A stretch of DNA of 64,000 bases, from positions 62,001-126,000 of the forward strand of contig JAKCPI010011624.1 of assembly GCA_023213315.1 (NCBI GenBank). The letters are read 5' to 3'. Origin of the DNA: Euborellia annulipes. Lineage: Eukaryota; Arthropoda; Insecta; Dermaptera; Anisolabididae. This document shows positions 25,001-36,500 of the stretch, piece by piece. Both the position numbers and the translations under genes were made by a program. Numbering within the stretch: the first letter of the stretch is position 1; each line of letters starts with the position of its first letter. The notes under the pieces were generated by a model, which saw only the letters and a list, made by a program, of their open reading frames with translations, made no database searches and was not told the origin of the DNA.

Positions 25001-28000
25001 CAATCTCTCTCAAAAAATTCACGAGAGTAAATAACATAACAAAAAATTTTTTTTTTTATGTACAATAGAAAAAATAAATATATTGTCTAAATTCACAGTT
25101 ATGCACTAAAGATTGCCCCTGTATAGGAGCCGAAATATTTGCAAATAAATTTATTTATTTATTTAATTACACTGCACAACAGCTTTGACGCCACTTTATT
25201 GAAGTGGTGAGAGAGAAAAAAGAAGCTAGTTTTCTTCTCCTTATCGTCCTAATCTACGATTCCCAGCTTTACACATTTACTAAAATATAAATGTTCTTCC
25301 AAGTTAACTAACCATCGCGTACAGGTACCGAGTATCGATTTGAGTATTTTTGAGTGATACTGACTTGGTACGCGATTCCAAAGTATCGATTCAAAAATAC
25401 TTGGTATCGATTTATACTTGTATTTACTCGTATCGTTTCATCCCTACTCACGCCTTCCACAATTTGCGAAAAATTTAAGTATGAAATTTGGTTTAAAGTC
25501 TAAAATGGAATTCAAAATTCACCTTTTTGGAATGACACATTCATCTAGAAGAATACGGGTGGGTAAATGCGGAGGCTCAACACAAGATCGTGTTCTTCGT
25601 TCAAGCACCGATCGAAAAAACGGAGATCGAGCAGCCAACACAGCCTGTAAAATTAATTATTGATTAATATGTATATTTTAAAATGAATTTTTGTCTACAA
25701 ATATAAATACTTTATGACAAGGAAGTTCTAAACGTGGTCGGAAACCATATTCAGAACATCCAGAATCTCGTGTTGTTGTTGGTTCATCTGGATTTTCGCC
25801 ATCAGCTGTGAACACAAGCGCAGCGTCTGCAAGATCGCCGGATTCGAGCAAATAACGCAAATCATGCTCGAGGGAATGAGGAATTGGAGGATCATCGCCA
25901 GCCCAAGAAGGAGGTGCTTCCCCACCATAGGCTGCTCGAAGAAGGGCAGCTAGTGTGGCTACGTCGACGGGAAGCGCTACAAAGAAGAAATTTAAAACAA
26001 TTAAAAAATCTGAAGAAAGTTAATGATTTCAATAATTGAAGTCATTAATTAATTAGTTAAAATAATTATATTAAATGTATAATTATTAGATAATTAGATA
26101 ATATGTCTTAGTAACAGAGGTAATAAAATTAAAAGAACATGTATAACTTTTTTTTTTTTTATAAATTACGCTCACACTTTTTTCCCATACACACTCACAC
26201 ACACACACACACACACACACACATCCAAATAGATATATTAAACATACGAATATCGTAAAAAGTCTTAAATGGTCTAAGTTGCCGAAAAGACGTGTGAATG
26301 AGAGTGTGAGTAGGAAAAGTGTGTTTCTACAGGCCTGACAACGGAAAAGAGCAACAGTCACCACAATCGCTACGGTTAAGAGATGTCAAGCGGTGAAGGC
26401 TCGGGATTGGTGACCCCGAGCAATCAGCTTGTGGAACGTCCTCCAGTAGCCATCGGTACTATATATTGTATATTTATTTAAATAAAATTATAACCCCTAA
26501 ATGCCCGCAGGTGCTGAAAAGGATTTAAAAAAAAAGTCCTACAGAACAAAATTTATTTCAATATAATTGGATACAAATAGAAACGGGGTCTAAATGGCCT
26601 TCGTTGCCGAAAAAGACCTTAAAATAAATTTAAAAAAAAAAGGTCTACATGTTATTTTAATTTTATTACATCTATTACTAAGACATATTATTAGAACAGA
26701 TATCGTTAAATTCCAATCAGACAACTTGCCCAACAAAAAATATGAAAATAAAGAAAAAAAATTAGATTTAGAAAAATTAGAATAAATAATTTAATATAAG
26801 AAACAAAGTTAATTCATATTCGTTAGATTAATCATGAGGTAAAAAAAAAAATTTGTGATGAATAATTAGGTTGTATCGAAGGGAGAACTAATTAAAATTT
26901 TTTTATCAACACCCGAAATTTAATTAAAAATTATGTTTAAATTTATTAAAATAATACATATAATCATTTTTGCAAGTATATTATATATTATTAATAGATA
27001 TATTCTAATTTTCACTGGATGTTGAAACTTTGGCAACAGTCTAGATTTTTTTCTTGCCCACCCCCAACTTCCTTTAAATACTCAAATAGTTATTTTTTGG
27101 AAATGGGCTGTATGCCAGCTATCAAAAATAAATGAGTCTTATTGTTAAATTTCTGTGTAGATTTTATAATATTAGATATGAAAGTGAGAATTTTAAACTC
27201 TTAAAATGTTTTTTTAATTAATTAATTTTTTTTTTTAATTAATTTAATTTGTACACAATACTTCTATGTCCAATTTGTCGAAATAAATAAATAATGACGA
27301 GTATTTTTAGATTAGACGCGGCTAGAGATGATCACTGATAAAATTATAAATCTGAATCTTTCTTGGACTTATTTCTTTCAGATGTCATCTTTATTAGATG
27401 TAACTGAGGAAAAATGAATTCCTATCCGCGAATGAGGGAATAAAGACTGGCATAAAGTGAATTGCAGGAATCCCCGCTTTAGCTAAGATACGATGAACGT
27501 ATGAGATGAAACCGAAAGTGAAGAATTTTTAATCTAAATAATTATAAATAAAATAAAGTGTACTTCAAAAAACTTCAAGAGCAAAAAGAGAATATATATT
27601 TTAAAGAGCATGTAAAAAAATAACTGATTTTTGAATTTTTATCAAAATCGTTGGAGCAAATTTTGAGAAAATTGAAAAAAACTGAAAAAGTACATCAGTA
27701 AGTACTAGTTCTTTTTGGCCGATTTTGTTCAAAAACTTGCTTTGAGTGTCCGGGAGGATACCTAACTTAAATATAAAATTTCATTCCGGTAGCTCAATTC
27801 CTTCATGCTAAAAATCATTACACACAGACAAACACACACACAGAGACCAATTTGCCTACTTTTTTTGGATTCAAAACATGTATTTATATATCCATCAAAA
27901 TATCGAAATCGAATTTTTGACATGATTTCTCTCTCTATATATATTTCATATATAGGTTAGGAGAAAGTAAAAAGATGAAACTTTAAAATGAACTAAATAA

Positions 28001-30828
28001 GAATGATTGCGACAAAGCACTTCAGCGAAATTAGTTTAAGTTAAAAATGTCAAATAAGGATTTTTTTGCAAAAAAAAAATGCAGTTAAAAAATTTTTACT
28101 TTGAAGTCGAAGTTCTATACGAGGACGTCGTCCAGGAGCTGCTGGAGGTGGTGTAACGCTAAGCACATCTCGAAGACGAGGACATCGAGCTGAGAGGAGG
28201 GCGCGGTGTACAGGAAAGCAAGCACCTCGAAGAACAAGTTCTACATCCGCACAATGTCCTGCTTCAAGAAGACGAGCTAGATCTTGCCGTACAGTTGCTG
28301 CAGGTCTCCGAGCTAATTCAGCCTTGAAATTAAATAAACATGGTTACTCAAATAATATTGATTAATAGCTCTTGTGCATATGTATACTAATTATTTAAGT
28401 TAAGCGCCATCCTCCTTCACATCCCAAAAATATCTCATATCTCATAAATAACAATTGGAATTGGATCACATGTATAAGGAAAGGACCTAAGAATAAAATT
28501 CAGCATTTGATGGGTTTTTAATGTGTGTAGTTTTTCCAAAATAAAAAAAAATGTTGTGCGGCAATTAAAAAAGGTGCAATTTTATTTTCTGAACGATAAA
28601 AAAAATTTTGTGCGCGTGAATATTTTTCATGTGCGCGCACACACGTACAGAGCTTTGAGGGGATACTGCTCACGTCTGTCCCTGCTTATGAAATTTTAAA
28701 ATAATTTGATGACCAGGCGTGATGTCGGTCGAAATATGTACTAATTAAAGATGATATGAGAGGAGTCCATCAAATGCTGGGCTTTTATTCTTTGGTCCTT
28801 TCCTTATGCAATTTAAATAAATTTTTGTCGCATGGGGCAAACCCGCGACCCTTGGTTCAGATGGCTAGCATGCTAACCACTACACCAAGGCCCGAGGGCT
28901 TCTTAGACAGTTATTTTATAAACAAATTTATCTGGCTTTAAAGGTATTTATACTAACCGACCAGAAGATAATTTGACAATTTAGTATATTCAATAGCATG
29001 ACTTGTCCTGTTACTTCGCCTACTGTATATATTTCATTATATAAGGGTTTGGTTCAAAAATGTAAGCCTATAAAATCCACTGACACTTTCATAATGACTT
29101 TTCGCCAGCCCTGAAGATGGTTCAAATACGGAACCGAAACGTGTGTGGATTAAATAAATATAGAAGAAACTTTATCTGCGCTTCTCATTATGTCTCTTAT
29201 GAATATAATATCACAGCTATAAATTGCGTTTTGTGAAAGAAAATATATTGGCTGTAATCTCCTTTTGTATTTGGGCTATTTTGTCAATTAGAATGAAATT
29301 TTGCAATTGCCATATGGAGAAGATATGTAAACTCCAACCTTCTTGGCTAGTCCAAACCCCTGGAAATAGATATGATCAGGTAAAACAAATTTAAAAGCTA
29401 AAAATATTTTTCCTCAATTATGACTCATTTTCCCTAAATTGAAAAATATATAAACTTGTGATTTATTTTAACTATGATTCATCAATTAATTAGGAAATCA
29501 AAAATAATTTTTAAATAAATAAAAATTTAAAATGTTGCTTACTTGAACGGCCAAATCTTTAAGAGCCGCTAGAGCTTCATATTCATCAAGCAAGGCCTGC
29601 GCTTCTTGAGGTGTCCAAGTGCTCAAAAGATCTCGTAATGCTCTGCCATGGTCACATGCTTTTGAAGTTCGTCTTCGACGCATTAAAAGCCTTCTTCTCA
29701 AAGTTGCAAAACCAGAAACACGTTTTTTACGTTCTCTAAAAGTTGTTTTAATAATCGGCAATTAAATTTGTTTTCTTTAAAAATAGTTTTAAACTTTTTG
29801 CAATTAGCAAAATTTTGAAAAAAAAAAAATTAAAAAAAATTGAATCTAGGGGTTGTCCACATATTACGTAACGCCTTGGGGGGGGGGGGGGGTCTGGTCA
29901 AAAAGTTACTAATTGTGACTTGGGGGAGTTTGAAAAGATGGGATGATAGGGGTTTGATTTGTAGGGGAGTTTGTTTGATGTGACTGTGATGGGGGGGGGG
30001 CGGGGGGGGGGAGAATATCGTCAAAAAATGCTTTACATAATATGTAGACGACCCCCTATATAATATTAATTTTTTTTTAATACCAGGTATATAGAAAATT
30101 TTAATTACTTAAATTAAATAAAAAAATAGTCTATATAAAAAAGTTTTTGTGAATTACATTAAAGTTTAGGAAAAAAATACACCTGGTACTCAAGGATTAA
30201 TATACTTGTGTTAAAAAAAGGCAAACAATAGAAAGGCAATTACAATAATTTAATCAATAAACATATGAAAAAAGGTCATGTATGCATTTGGGGAAAATTC
30301 TTGTTCAAATGGAAAAATAATATTCGAAAAATAAACAATAATTTGATGCTTTTGATAAGAAACTCGGAACAAAATGTGTACATCCATGATAAATTAAGAA
30401 AAATATACAACATGGATATTTATATAACAGCACCCTCACCCTCCCTTCATCTTCCAATTAATGTCGTTGAGATATTAACAAGAATAATTCAATAAACATT
30501 GAATGCAGTATATTAGCAATATTTACAATTTGTAAATAAGCAATGGAATACGTTGTTTAAATAATTCTTAAAATAGAAATGAGGGAAAACTATAAATATT
30601 AATAGCAAAATAGGAGATGATTCCTTACCTAACACCACTCAGGGGTTCTGTGGAAACTGGAACAGGGGGTGCATAGGCTTGTATTGGAGGTGTGATTCCC
30701 CCAGAGGTGAGATTGCTCGGCGAAGCACCCATTGCTGAGATTCTCTCCTCAGGAACAGTCATACGATCATCATCTGGCCAGCAGCCACGGTGCAACGCAC
30801 AAGGAATTAGAGCTCGCAATAAATTCAT
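19039..30828 (-). CDS. BTBD7: BTBD7: BTB/POZ-BTB/POZ-BACK protein, nine coding exons
   Basis: Orthologue of BTBD7, a tandem-BTB/BACK protein linked in vertebrates to epithelial branching and E-cadherin control. Coding exons in reading order: 30629-30828, 29543-29735, 28100-28322, 25711-25976, 25523-25644, 23775-24023, 23548-23698, 22495-22827, 19039-19704. All junctions are GT-AG with consistent phase, giving 800 residues (human about 1130; the C-terminal tail is shorter). Recognisable parts: basic KKRVSGFATLRRR (about 70-82), first BTB (CADVELVLRGACFPVHRALL, about 150-170), second BTB (LPCHKAVLAARSPFFRSVL), BACK start (DEAMELYQIGRFLELDILAQ), VEDREPNLLSHTAHSV, GLLSTPPSRML, VRPRLFSPYHDELK, IPDALYMVEE, and a Pro-rich end. 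Start: the first in-frame ATG is at 30828. A second, at 30732 (MGASPSN), resembles the vertebrate start MGANASN with its myristoylation-type glycine and is the likelier true start (768 residues). Confidence 0.93.
20120..20912. mobile_element. pogo/Tigger-like non-autonomous element in a BTBD7 intron
   Basis: TA-flanked, with exact 12-bp inverted ends CAATGGAACCCC and GGGGTTCCAATG, the form seen in pogo-type elements. The interior at 20150-20340 is less AT-rich than its surroundings, but no transposase was recognised in it. Confidence 0.7.
21715..21860 (-). mobile_element. SINE body fragment
   Basis: CACACTCACACACACACACA, TTTTGACCGTAACCG and GGGTTCAGGCATTTTTATTT match the non-tRNA part of the fuller reverse-strand copies at 40880, 48390 and 50890. 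The tRNA-like head is missing. Confidence 0.6.
22985..23215. repeat. R1 fragment next to a hammerhead-like unit
   Basis: TTTTACTTTCTCTTATCCCGCAAATTGGTCTG begins an R1 fragment. At 23177-23210 the minus strand reads CTGAAGATGGCTTTG ... ATAGCCGAAACGTT. It lies in a BTBD7 intron. Confidence 0.55.
24455..24545 (-). mobile_element. tRNA-like SINE head (family S3)
   Basis: The minus strand reads GGCTCGTGACTAATCGGATAAG, then ACCTAGAGTTGC and CAACTCGGGTCAAATCCCAC. This is an A-box and B-box layout with a long variable arm. Sisters lie at 36450-36560 (+) and 63690-63760 (+). It lies in the BTBD7 intron 24024-25522. Confidence 0.6.
26150..26650. mobile_element. Two SINE-related fragments, tail to tail
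   Basis: 26160-26300 resembles the body of the reverse-strand SINEs (a CACACA tract, then AAAGTCTTAAATGGTCTAAG). 26385-26640 is a forward copy ending GGGGTCTAAATGGCCTTCGT, GCCGAAAAAGACCTTAAA and an A-rich tail. They lie in the BTBD7 intron 25977-28099. Confidence 0.6.
27560..27975 (-). repeat. Copy of repeat R1
   Basis: Inverted relative to the copy at 35925-36400. It has TATATTTTAAAGAGCATGTA, GTACATCAGTAAGTACTAGT, CATTACACACAGACAAACAC, and ends GGTTAGGAGAAAGTAAAAAG. It lies in a BTBD7 intron. Confidence 0.75.
28825..28905 (-). mobile_element. tRNA-like SINE head
   Basis: The minus strand carries GGGCCTTGGTGTAGTGGTTAG (A-box) and AAGGGTCGCGGGTTTGCCCC (B-box region). Only the head is clear. 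A hammerhead-like unit follows at 29111-29143. Confidence 0.6.
29850..30056. mobile_element. MITE with GGGGTTGTCCAC ends
   Basis: The inverted ends GGGGTTGTCCACATATTACG and ACATAATATGTAGACGACCCCC are flanked by TA. The interior is dominated by G runs. A partial relative (TAATATGTGGACGACCCCT) lies at 52270-52293. It lies in BTBD7 intron 1. Confidence 0.75.
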
Positions 30829-30850
30829 CGTTGGCTTCTCAGCCGAAATG

Positions 30851-32740
30851 CTAAAAAAAAGAATATGTTTCATTGCAATATAAATTTTTAAAAATGAATA
30901 TGAAATAAGAAAATTTATGAATACCAATAGTTTGAGAGACCAAGAACAGTGAATATCGAAATTAGAGCACAGTATCTTTTCCCATGTGATTATTTCATTG
31001 TTTGTATTAATTAAGATTGAAATCTTTATTGGAATTCTATTATATAGTGCAACTACAAAAGTTTCATAAAAATATTTTATATTTTCTTTTAAAAAGAATA
31101 AAGAAAACGCTTGGAGGTTCTTATTTACTTAATAAACTAAATAAATCAAATTTGATAATTGATTGAAGAATCTGTATAAACTATTTAATAATAATAATAA
31201 TAATAATAATAATAGTATTTTAGTAGTTTATATTATAAATACTAAATCGACTACTATATCCCAGAAATAAATAAAAATTGCTCGATTTTTTGGCTGAAGT
31301 TTGAGGTCAAAATTTTAATGTTAAGCTTGTAAAAACTTATTAAAACTAAAAATAATAAATTTTCATATAGGAAGCTACGGTCGAAAGATTAAATCTTTCT
31401 CTGACAGTTTATCATTCTGAATAATTAATATATCATAAAAAATGACAGGAAAACAAGTTAATAAAAGCGTTGTAAAAATGAGACATGCATTTTTTTAGTT
31501 CATTAACTATCATCTAAGTTCAAAAAATGGAGAATTGGTTGAAGATGATCCAGAAATAGCAGGAATAATAAAAAGATAAATCTATATAGCCAAACCTTCC
31601 AAAAAATAACATTTCAAATAAAAAATCTATTAGGGTCTAGATTTTATAAACAAAATGTAAATTTGTAAAAAGAATAAAATAGGGTGTGATTTTAGCTAAA
31701 TTCAGAAATTATTTTGAAGGGGGGATTGAAAAGAACGATTTAGACACCTCAGTATCTATTGCAAAATTAATTAAGGAAATATTTGTTTATATTGAATTTG
31801 ATTTTAATGTGAAAGCAATTACATTTTTAACATAAATATTAATAATTAGTATTATATTAGATTATTTAATAATTATTTATATAGTAGGGATAAAATATTA
31901 TAGAAATTTGGAGATTTTACAAATATTCGCATGAATGGATACGAATATATACACATACTAGTTAATATATCTGTGATTTTTAAATTTTCTAAGAATAAAA
32001 TTATTTAATTTCATAAATATATTAATTATACCTGAGTTAAGGAATTGCATTTCCGTAAATTTTTGCTGCTCACTAAATATATTAATTGAAAAGAAATCAA
32101 AAAAACAATATGACAGCTTTCCAAACTTCATCAGGCGCCATGTTTACATTTAGAATGGACAAAAATAGAGAATTTTCACTGAACTTTTGAATGGAGCGTT
32201 CAATTGAAATTATAATTTTTACTTTATATCACCACGATCAAAAATTCTATCGTATCGATGTATAGTTTTTTATTTGAAAAAGAATTTGAATTGTTGAGAG
32301 AATGCGCGAGAGATTGACGAAAGCAAGTTGTTGACCGATCCCCGTCGAACAACATGAACATGTATATAAGTTTGGCCTGCTTTCACTCAGATGCTTGGAT
32401 TGATTCAACCAACTTTCGGGAGTAGTCTTTGCTACGGAGTCTGCGCACACCAAAATATTCGGCCAAAATCTACAGCTGACTGCCAAGTGTCAGGAAAATA
32501 TGCAAAAAATATATAAATTATTATTTTTTGAAAATTTTTATTCCACTACTATACTATGCGTAGGAATATTTGAGGAGGGAACATATCAGAAACTCTCCTT
32601 TGATTAAGTTTTTTTTTTTTATAATAATCAATTCAAATTTATTAAATAATAATTTATATATTGAAAATTTTTTTTAAAATTATTAATTTTTATTATATCC
32701 TGAATTAATTAAAATATACATAAAATTTCTCAACTCTGAC
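30851..32740. other. Upstream region of the first BTBD7 coding exon
   Basis: No exon was recognised. A splice acceptor (AG, minus strand) abuts 30850, so the BTBD7 transcript has further 5' sequence. 30975-31050 resembles the 12.5-kb Tc1-type MITE, and (TAA)n lies at 31188-31215. The rest is AT-rich without assignable content. Confidence 0.5.
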
Positions 32741-32747
32741 ATGCTCA

Positions 32748-32935
32748 GTCTGGACCAGACCTCGGACCTTGGTGTAGTTGGTAGCACGCTGGCCTTCTAT
32801 ACCAAGGGTCGCGGGTTCGCAACCAGTCTCATGCGACAAAATTTATTTCAATTTAATTGGCTACCAATAAATTGAAATAAAGACTGGGTCTAAATGGCCT
32901 TCGATGCCGAAAACGTCCTTAAATAATATAAATAA
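32748..32935 (+). mobile_element. tRNA-derived SINE, best-preserved forward copy
   Basis: The head has CTTGGTGTAGTTGGTAGCAC (A-box) and GGGTCGCGGGTTCGCAACC (B-box). Then come a stem, ATTTCAATTTAATTGG / CCAATAAATTGAAAT, and the conserved GTCTAAATGGCCTTCGATGC, CGAAAACGTCCTTAAA and A-rich tail. Confidence 0.8.
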
Positions 32936-33144
32936 AAAAATGCTCAGTCTGATGGCCTGCTAAGGATATTGAAATGGCTCAAAATCAGCTCAAAATTATT
33001 GAAGAATGTTTCAATAAAAAAACATCATAATTTCCCCCCTACTAGACAGTTGTGTCATTTGGGCAAGGGCTCTGATTTTCATAAAATTTTATATTATTTT
33101 AACTAAAATATTTCAAAATTAAACAATTAAATTAAACTCTATTT

Positions 33145-33295
33145 GGCTTTTTGAGACCAAAGGTCAAGGGTTTGCAACTCATCCCACGCGACAAAATTTT
33201 TTTCAATTGAATTGGATACCAATCAATTGAAATAAAAAAGGACGCTGTCTAAATGGCCTCAGATGCCGAAAATTCCTTAAAACGAATTTAAAATG
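33145..33295 (+). mobile_element. 5'-degraded SINE of the same family
   Basis: It starts within the head (GGTCAAGGGTTTGCAACTC), has the stem TTTCAATTGAATTGG / CCAATCAATTGAAA, then CTAAATGGCCTCAGATGCCG and an AAAATTCCTTAAA tail. Confidence 0.7.
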
Positions 33296-33576
33296 AATAT
33301 GCACAGAACACAACTTTCGATTACCGAAGGTAAATAAATTTTAATAAGATTTATTTTTTTTATTTCGACTTTTTTTATATAATTAAATAAATTTGCAAAA
33401 TTGGCCTGCAGATAGCAACAGAATCAGTAAAGTTTGTTAACCAATTGATCTTAGCATAAGTTCATATTACAATGTTATCGTGTTAATTCTGTTAAAATCG
33501 AGTAAAATATGACAGAAGTTTGTTATTAGAAGCTTGGTTAAGGTTATGTTATGTCATTTTTATATTTTTCTTAAAT

Positions 33577-36500
33577 ATGATTCAAATGAAAAGGAATAGA
33601 GCAAGGGGTAAAGCAACGGCTAGATGGCAGGAAGCGGACAAAGATTTATTATTAAAGTTAATAATGCAAAATCCCGAAAAATTTGAAGTGAGTTGACCAA
33701 TCTTTCAAAGTTATTAAAGGACTTGCAGTTTCACAAAGACATATTATATATATTTGGGGTCCAGGCATTCTTATTTAAGCCATTTGGTATCCAAATAGCT
33801 TAAATAAAATCATCGGACTGTCTGGGATCCGAAGCCGCGAACCCCCTGGTATAGAAGACCATCATGCTAACACTTAGACCAAGCCCGATGGCTTCCTTAT
33901 TTTTGATATACATAGTACTTAAATTTTTCCACAAAAGTAACACTTTATAATATGTTTGTTTGTTTTTCAGAAACCAACTGCCCAGATTTTTTACAAAAAC
34001 ATATTAGACAAATATGAACAGTTTAAAGTCTATGATTGGGCGGCGATGCGGGATAAACTAAGAAACCTGCGTCGCAAATATTCTGCAGCTATTTATTGGA
34101 GGGACAACACTGGAAATGATCTAAAAGGAGAAAACGCAGAAAGGACAATTCGGCGTATGTGTTCATATTTGTAGCAGAATAGCTATGTCCACACTAAGGC
34201 AATTTTCTGACTTGTTAGGCGTGACTCTAGCTAAAAGGCGAGAGGAATTTGAAGCATCCTCTAAATCATCTAAAAAGTTGACATCGATTTCAAAACATTG
34301 CTATCTTAAAAAGATCTAGACATAAATGAAAAAATATAAGCGATGTAAAAAGAATCAATTTTCAAAACAAAATTTTGCACGAATGTGTTTATTAAAGCTT
34401 TGATGATTTGAATTATTATTATTAGGGGAATTTTTAATTATAGACCACATTTTTGTTATTAATTATTTATTAAAAATATAAATACTGTTCAACGTTTCGA
34501 CTGCTTATTCTGCAGCCGTTCTCAAGTACTGTGCACTTGCTCCGAATCAAGTGAACTAACTGTCATGACCGTTACGTGCCTTTTTATATACACGACAAGA
34601 CGTCGTTGTACTCTATACTCATAAAAAGTACACGAAACGTATATGTATATAAAAAGGCACGTAACGGTCATGACAGTTAGTTTTTATATACACGACAAGA
34701 CGTCGTTGTACTCTATACTCATAAAAAGTACACGAAACGTCGTTGTATATAAAAAGGCACATAACGGTCATGACAGTTAGTTCACTTGAATCGGAGCAAG
34801 TGCTCAGTACTTGAGAACGGCTGCAGAATAAGCAGTCGAAACGTTGTACAGTATTTATATTTTTAATAAATAATTAATAACAAAAATGTGGTCTATAATT
34901 AAAAATTCCCCTAATAATAAAATTTGGCTTTAAAAAGGAAGGACTCTTGATTTATTGAAGAATATTTTGAGTACAAAAAATTATTGAGGTTGAACAAATG
35001 AAGTTGAATAAATGTGTTGTTCAGTTTGGGGCTTACTCTAACTTAAACTTGTTACTAGAGAGAACCTATCGTATAGTATATGGTGAAATAATTATAACGA
35101 CTGAAAAGGTAAAATGTAAAATCTGGTACAGATGATTTTATTTTACCTTTTCAAGTCGTTTCGCGTTTTGATTTTATTAATTGTCTCTTTTTTTTTAGAG
35201 AACATCCTAAAACTATGTCCGGATTTTGATGCACTGGATAATATATTTAGAGAAAAAACAAATAAAATTCCCGTATTAATGCATGATAGTGGAACGTCTA
35301 GTTATTCTCCAATTGATCAGGAGTCCTTGGGTGAAGAAGATTTAGAATGTTTAATTGAAGAATCACCCATAGATGACCTATATACACAAGAGACGATTCA
35401 TTCGACTCCCTTTAGATCTATTGCCCAGAATAGCGCAAAGAAGACGTGTAGACAATCTCAAAACTTCTCTACTGCTTTCTTAGAACAGGTAAATAAATGT
35501 CTTTATATTTAAGTATACCCCTCTCGGCTATTGTAGTATGTCTAGAGCAGTGGCGTAGCGAGCTTAACTGGCGCCCGGGGCACAATACCTTTTTAGGCCC
35601 CCTCCCCCCCCATTTGAAAGCCTTATAATATTACATCTTGTATAAGTAAAATATACAAAATTTTTATATTATACTGTACTGGCACTAAATTTAAAATATA
35701 TTTTCCAGAAATCAATTATAATAAAATAAATCCAGCAATTTTTTGTTTTGAGGACCATTTGACGCCCCTTTGTGAGTAGCGCCCGGAGCATAATGACCCC
35801 TCCCTTGCCCCCCCCCCACCCTCGCTACGCCACTGGTCTAGTGTTTCTCCTTGTATCAGGGTTGCCAGATTTGAAAAATAGTAGATCCGAAATTTTGTTA
35901 TACCAATAATTCGGCTTCTAGAGTTTTTACTTTCTCTTACCCTATATATGAAATATACTGAGAAAGTATTGCGATCATGTCAAAAATTCGATGTCGAGAT
36001 TTTGATGGATATACATGTTATTAAGTCCCCCCCCCCCCTGAGTGCAAAAAAGTGGGTCCCGCAAACTGGTCTGTATGTGTGTGTGGACATTTTTAACCAT
36101 GAAGAAAATGAGCAAGGAGGTTGAAATTTTATATTTAAGTTAGGCACACCTCGAACTCGTGAAAATAAGCTTTTAAACAAAATCGGCTAAAAAGTACTAG
36201 TACTTTACTGATGTACTTTTTCAGTTTTTTTCGATTTCCTCAAAATTCGCTCCAACGATTTTGTTTAAAATTCATAAATCAACTATTTTTTAGATGCTCT
36301 TTGAAATGTACATTCCCATTTTGCTCTTGAAATCTTTTGAAGCACACTTTACTCTTGTACTCCATAGGAAAGATTTCAGAATTTTCAAAAATCTTTTTCC
36401 GCCTCTTCCTTCCATAGAACCAATGTTAAATCCCTATGTGGGTCTCTATTGTGTGTGGGAAGCTCGAGGCTAATCGGATAAGCTGTGGATTACGAATCTA

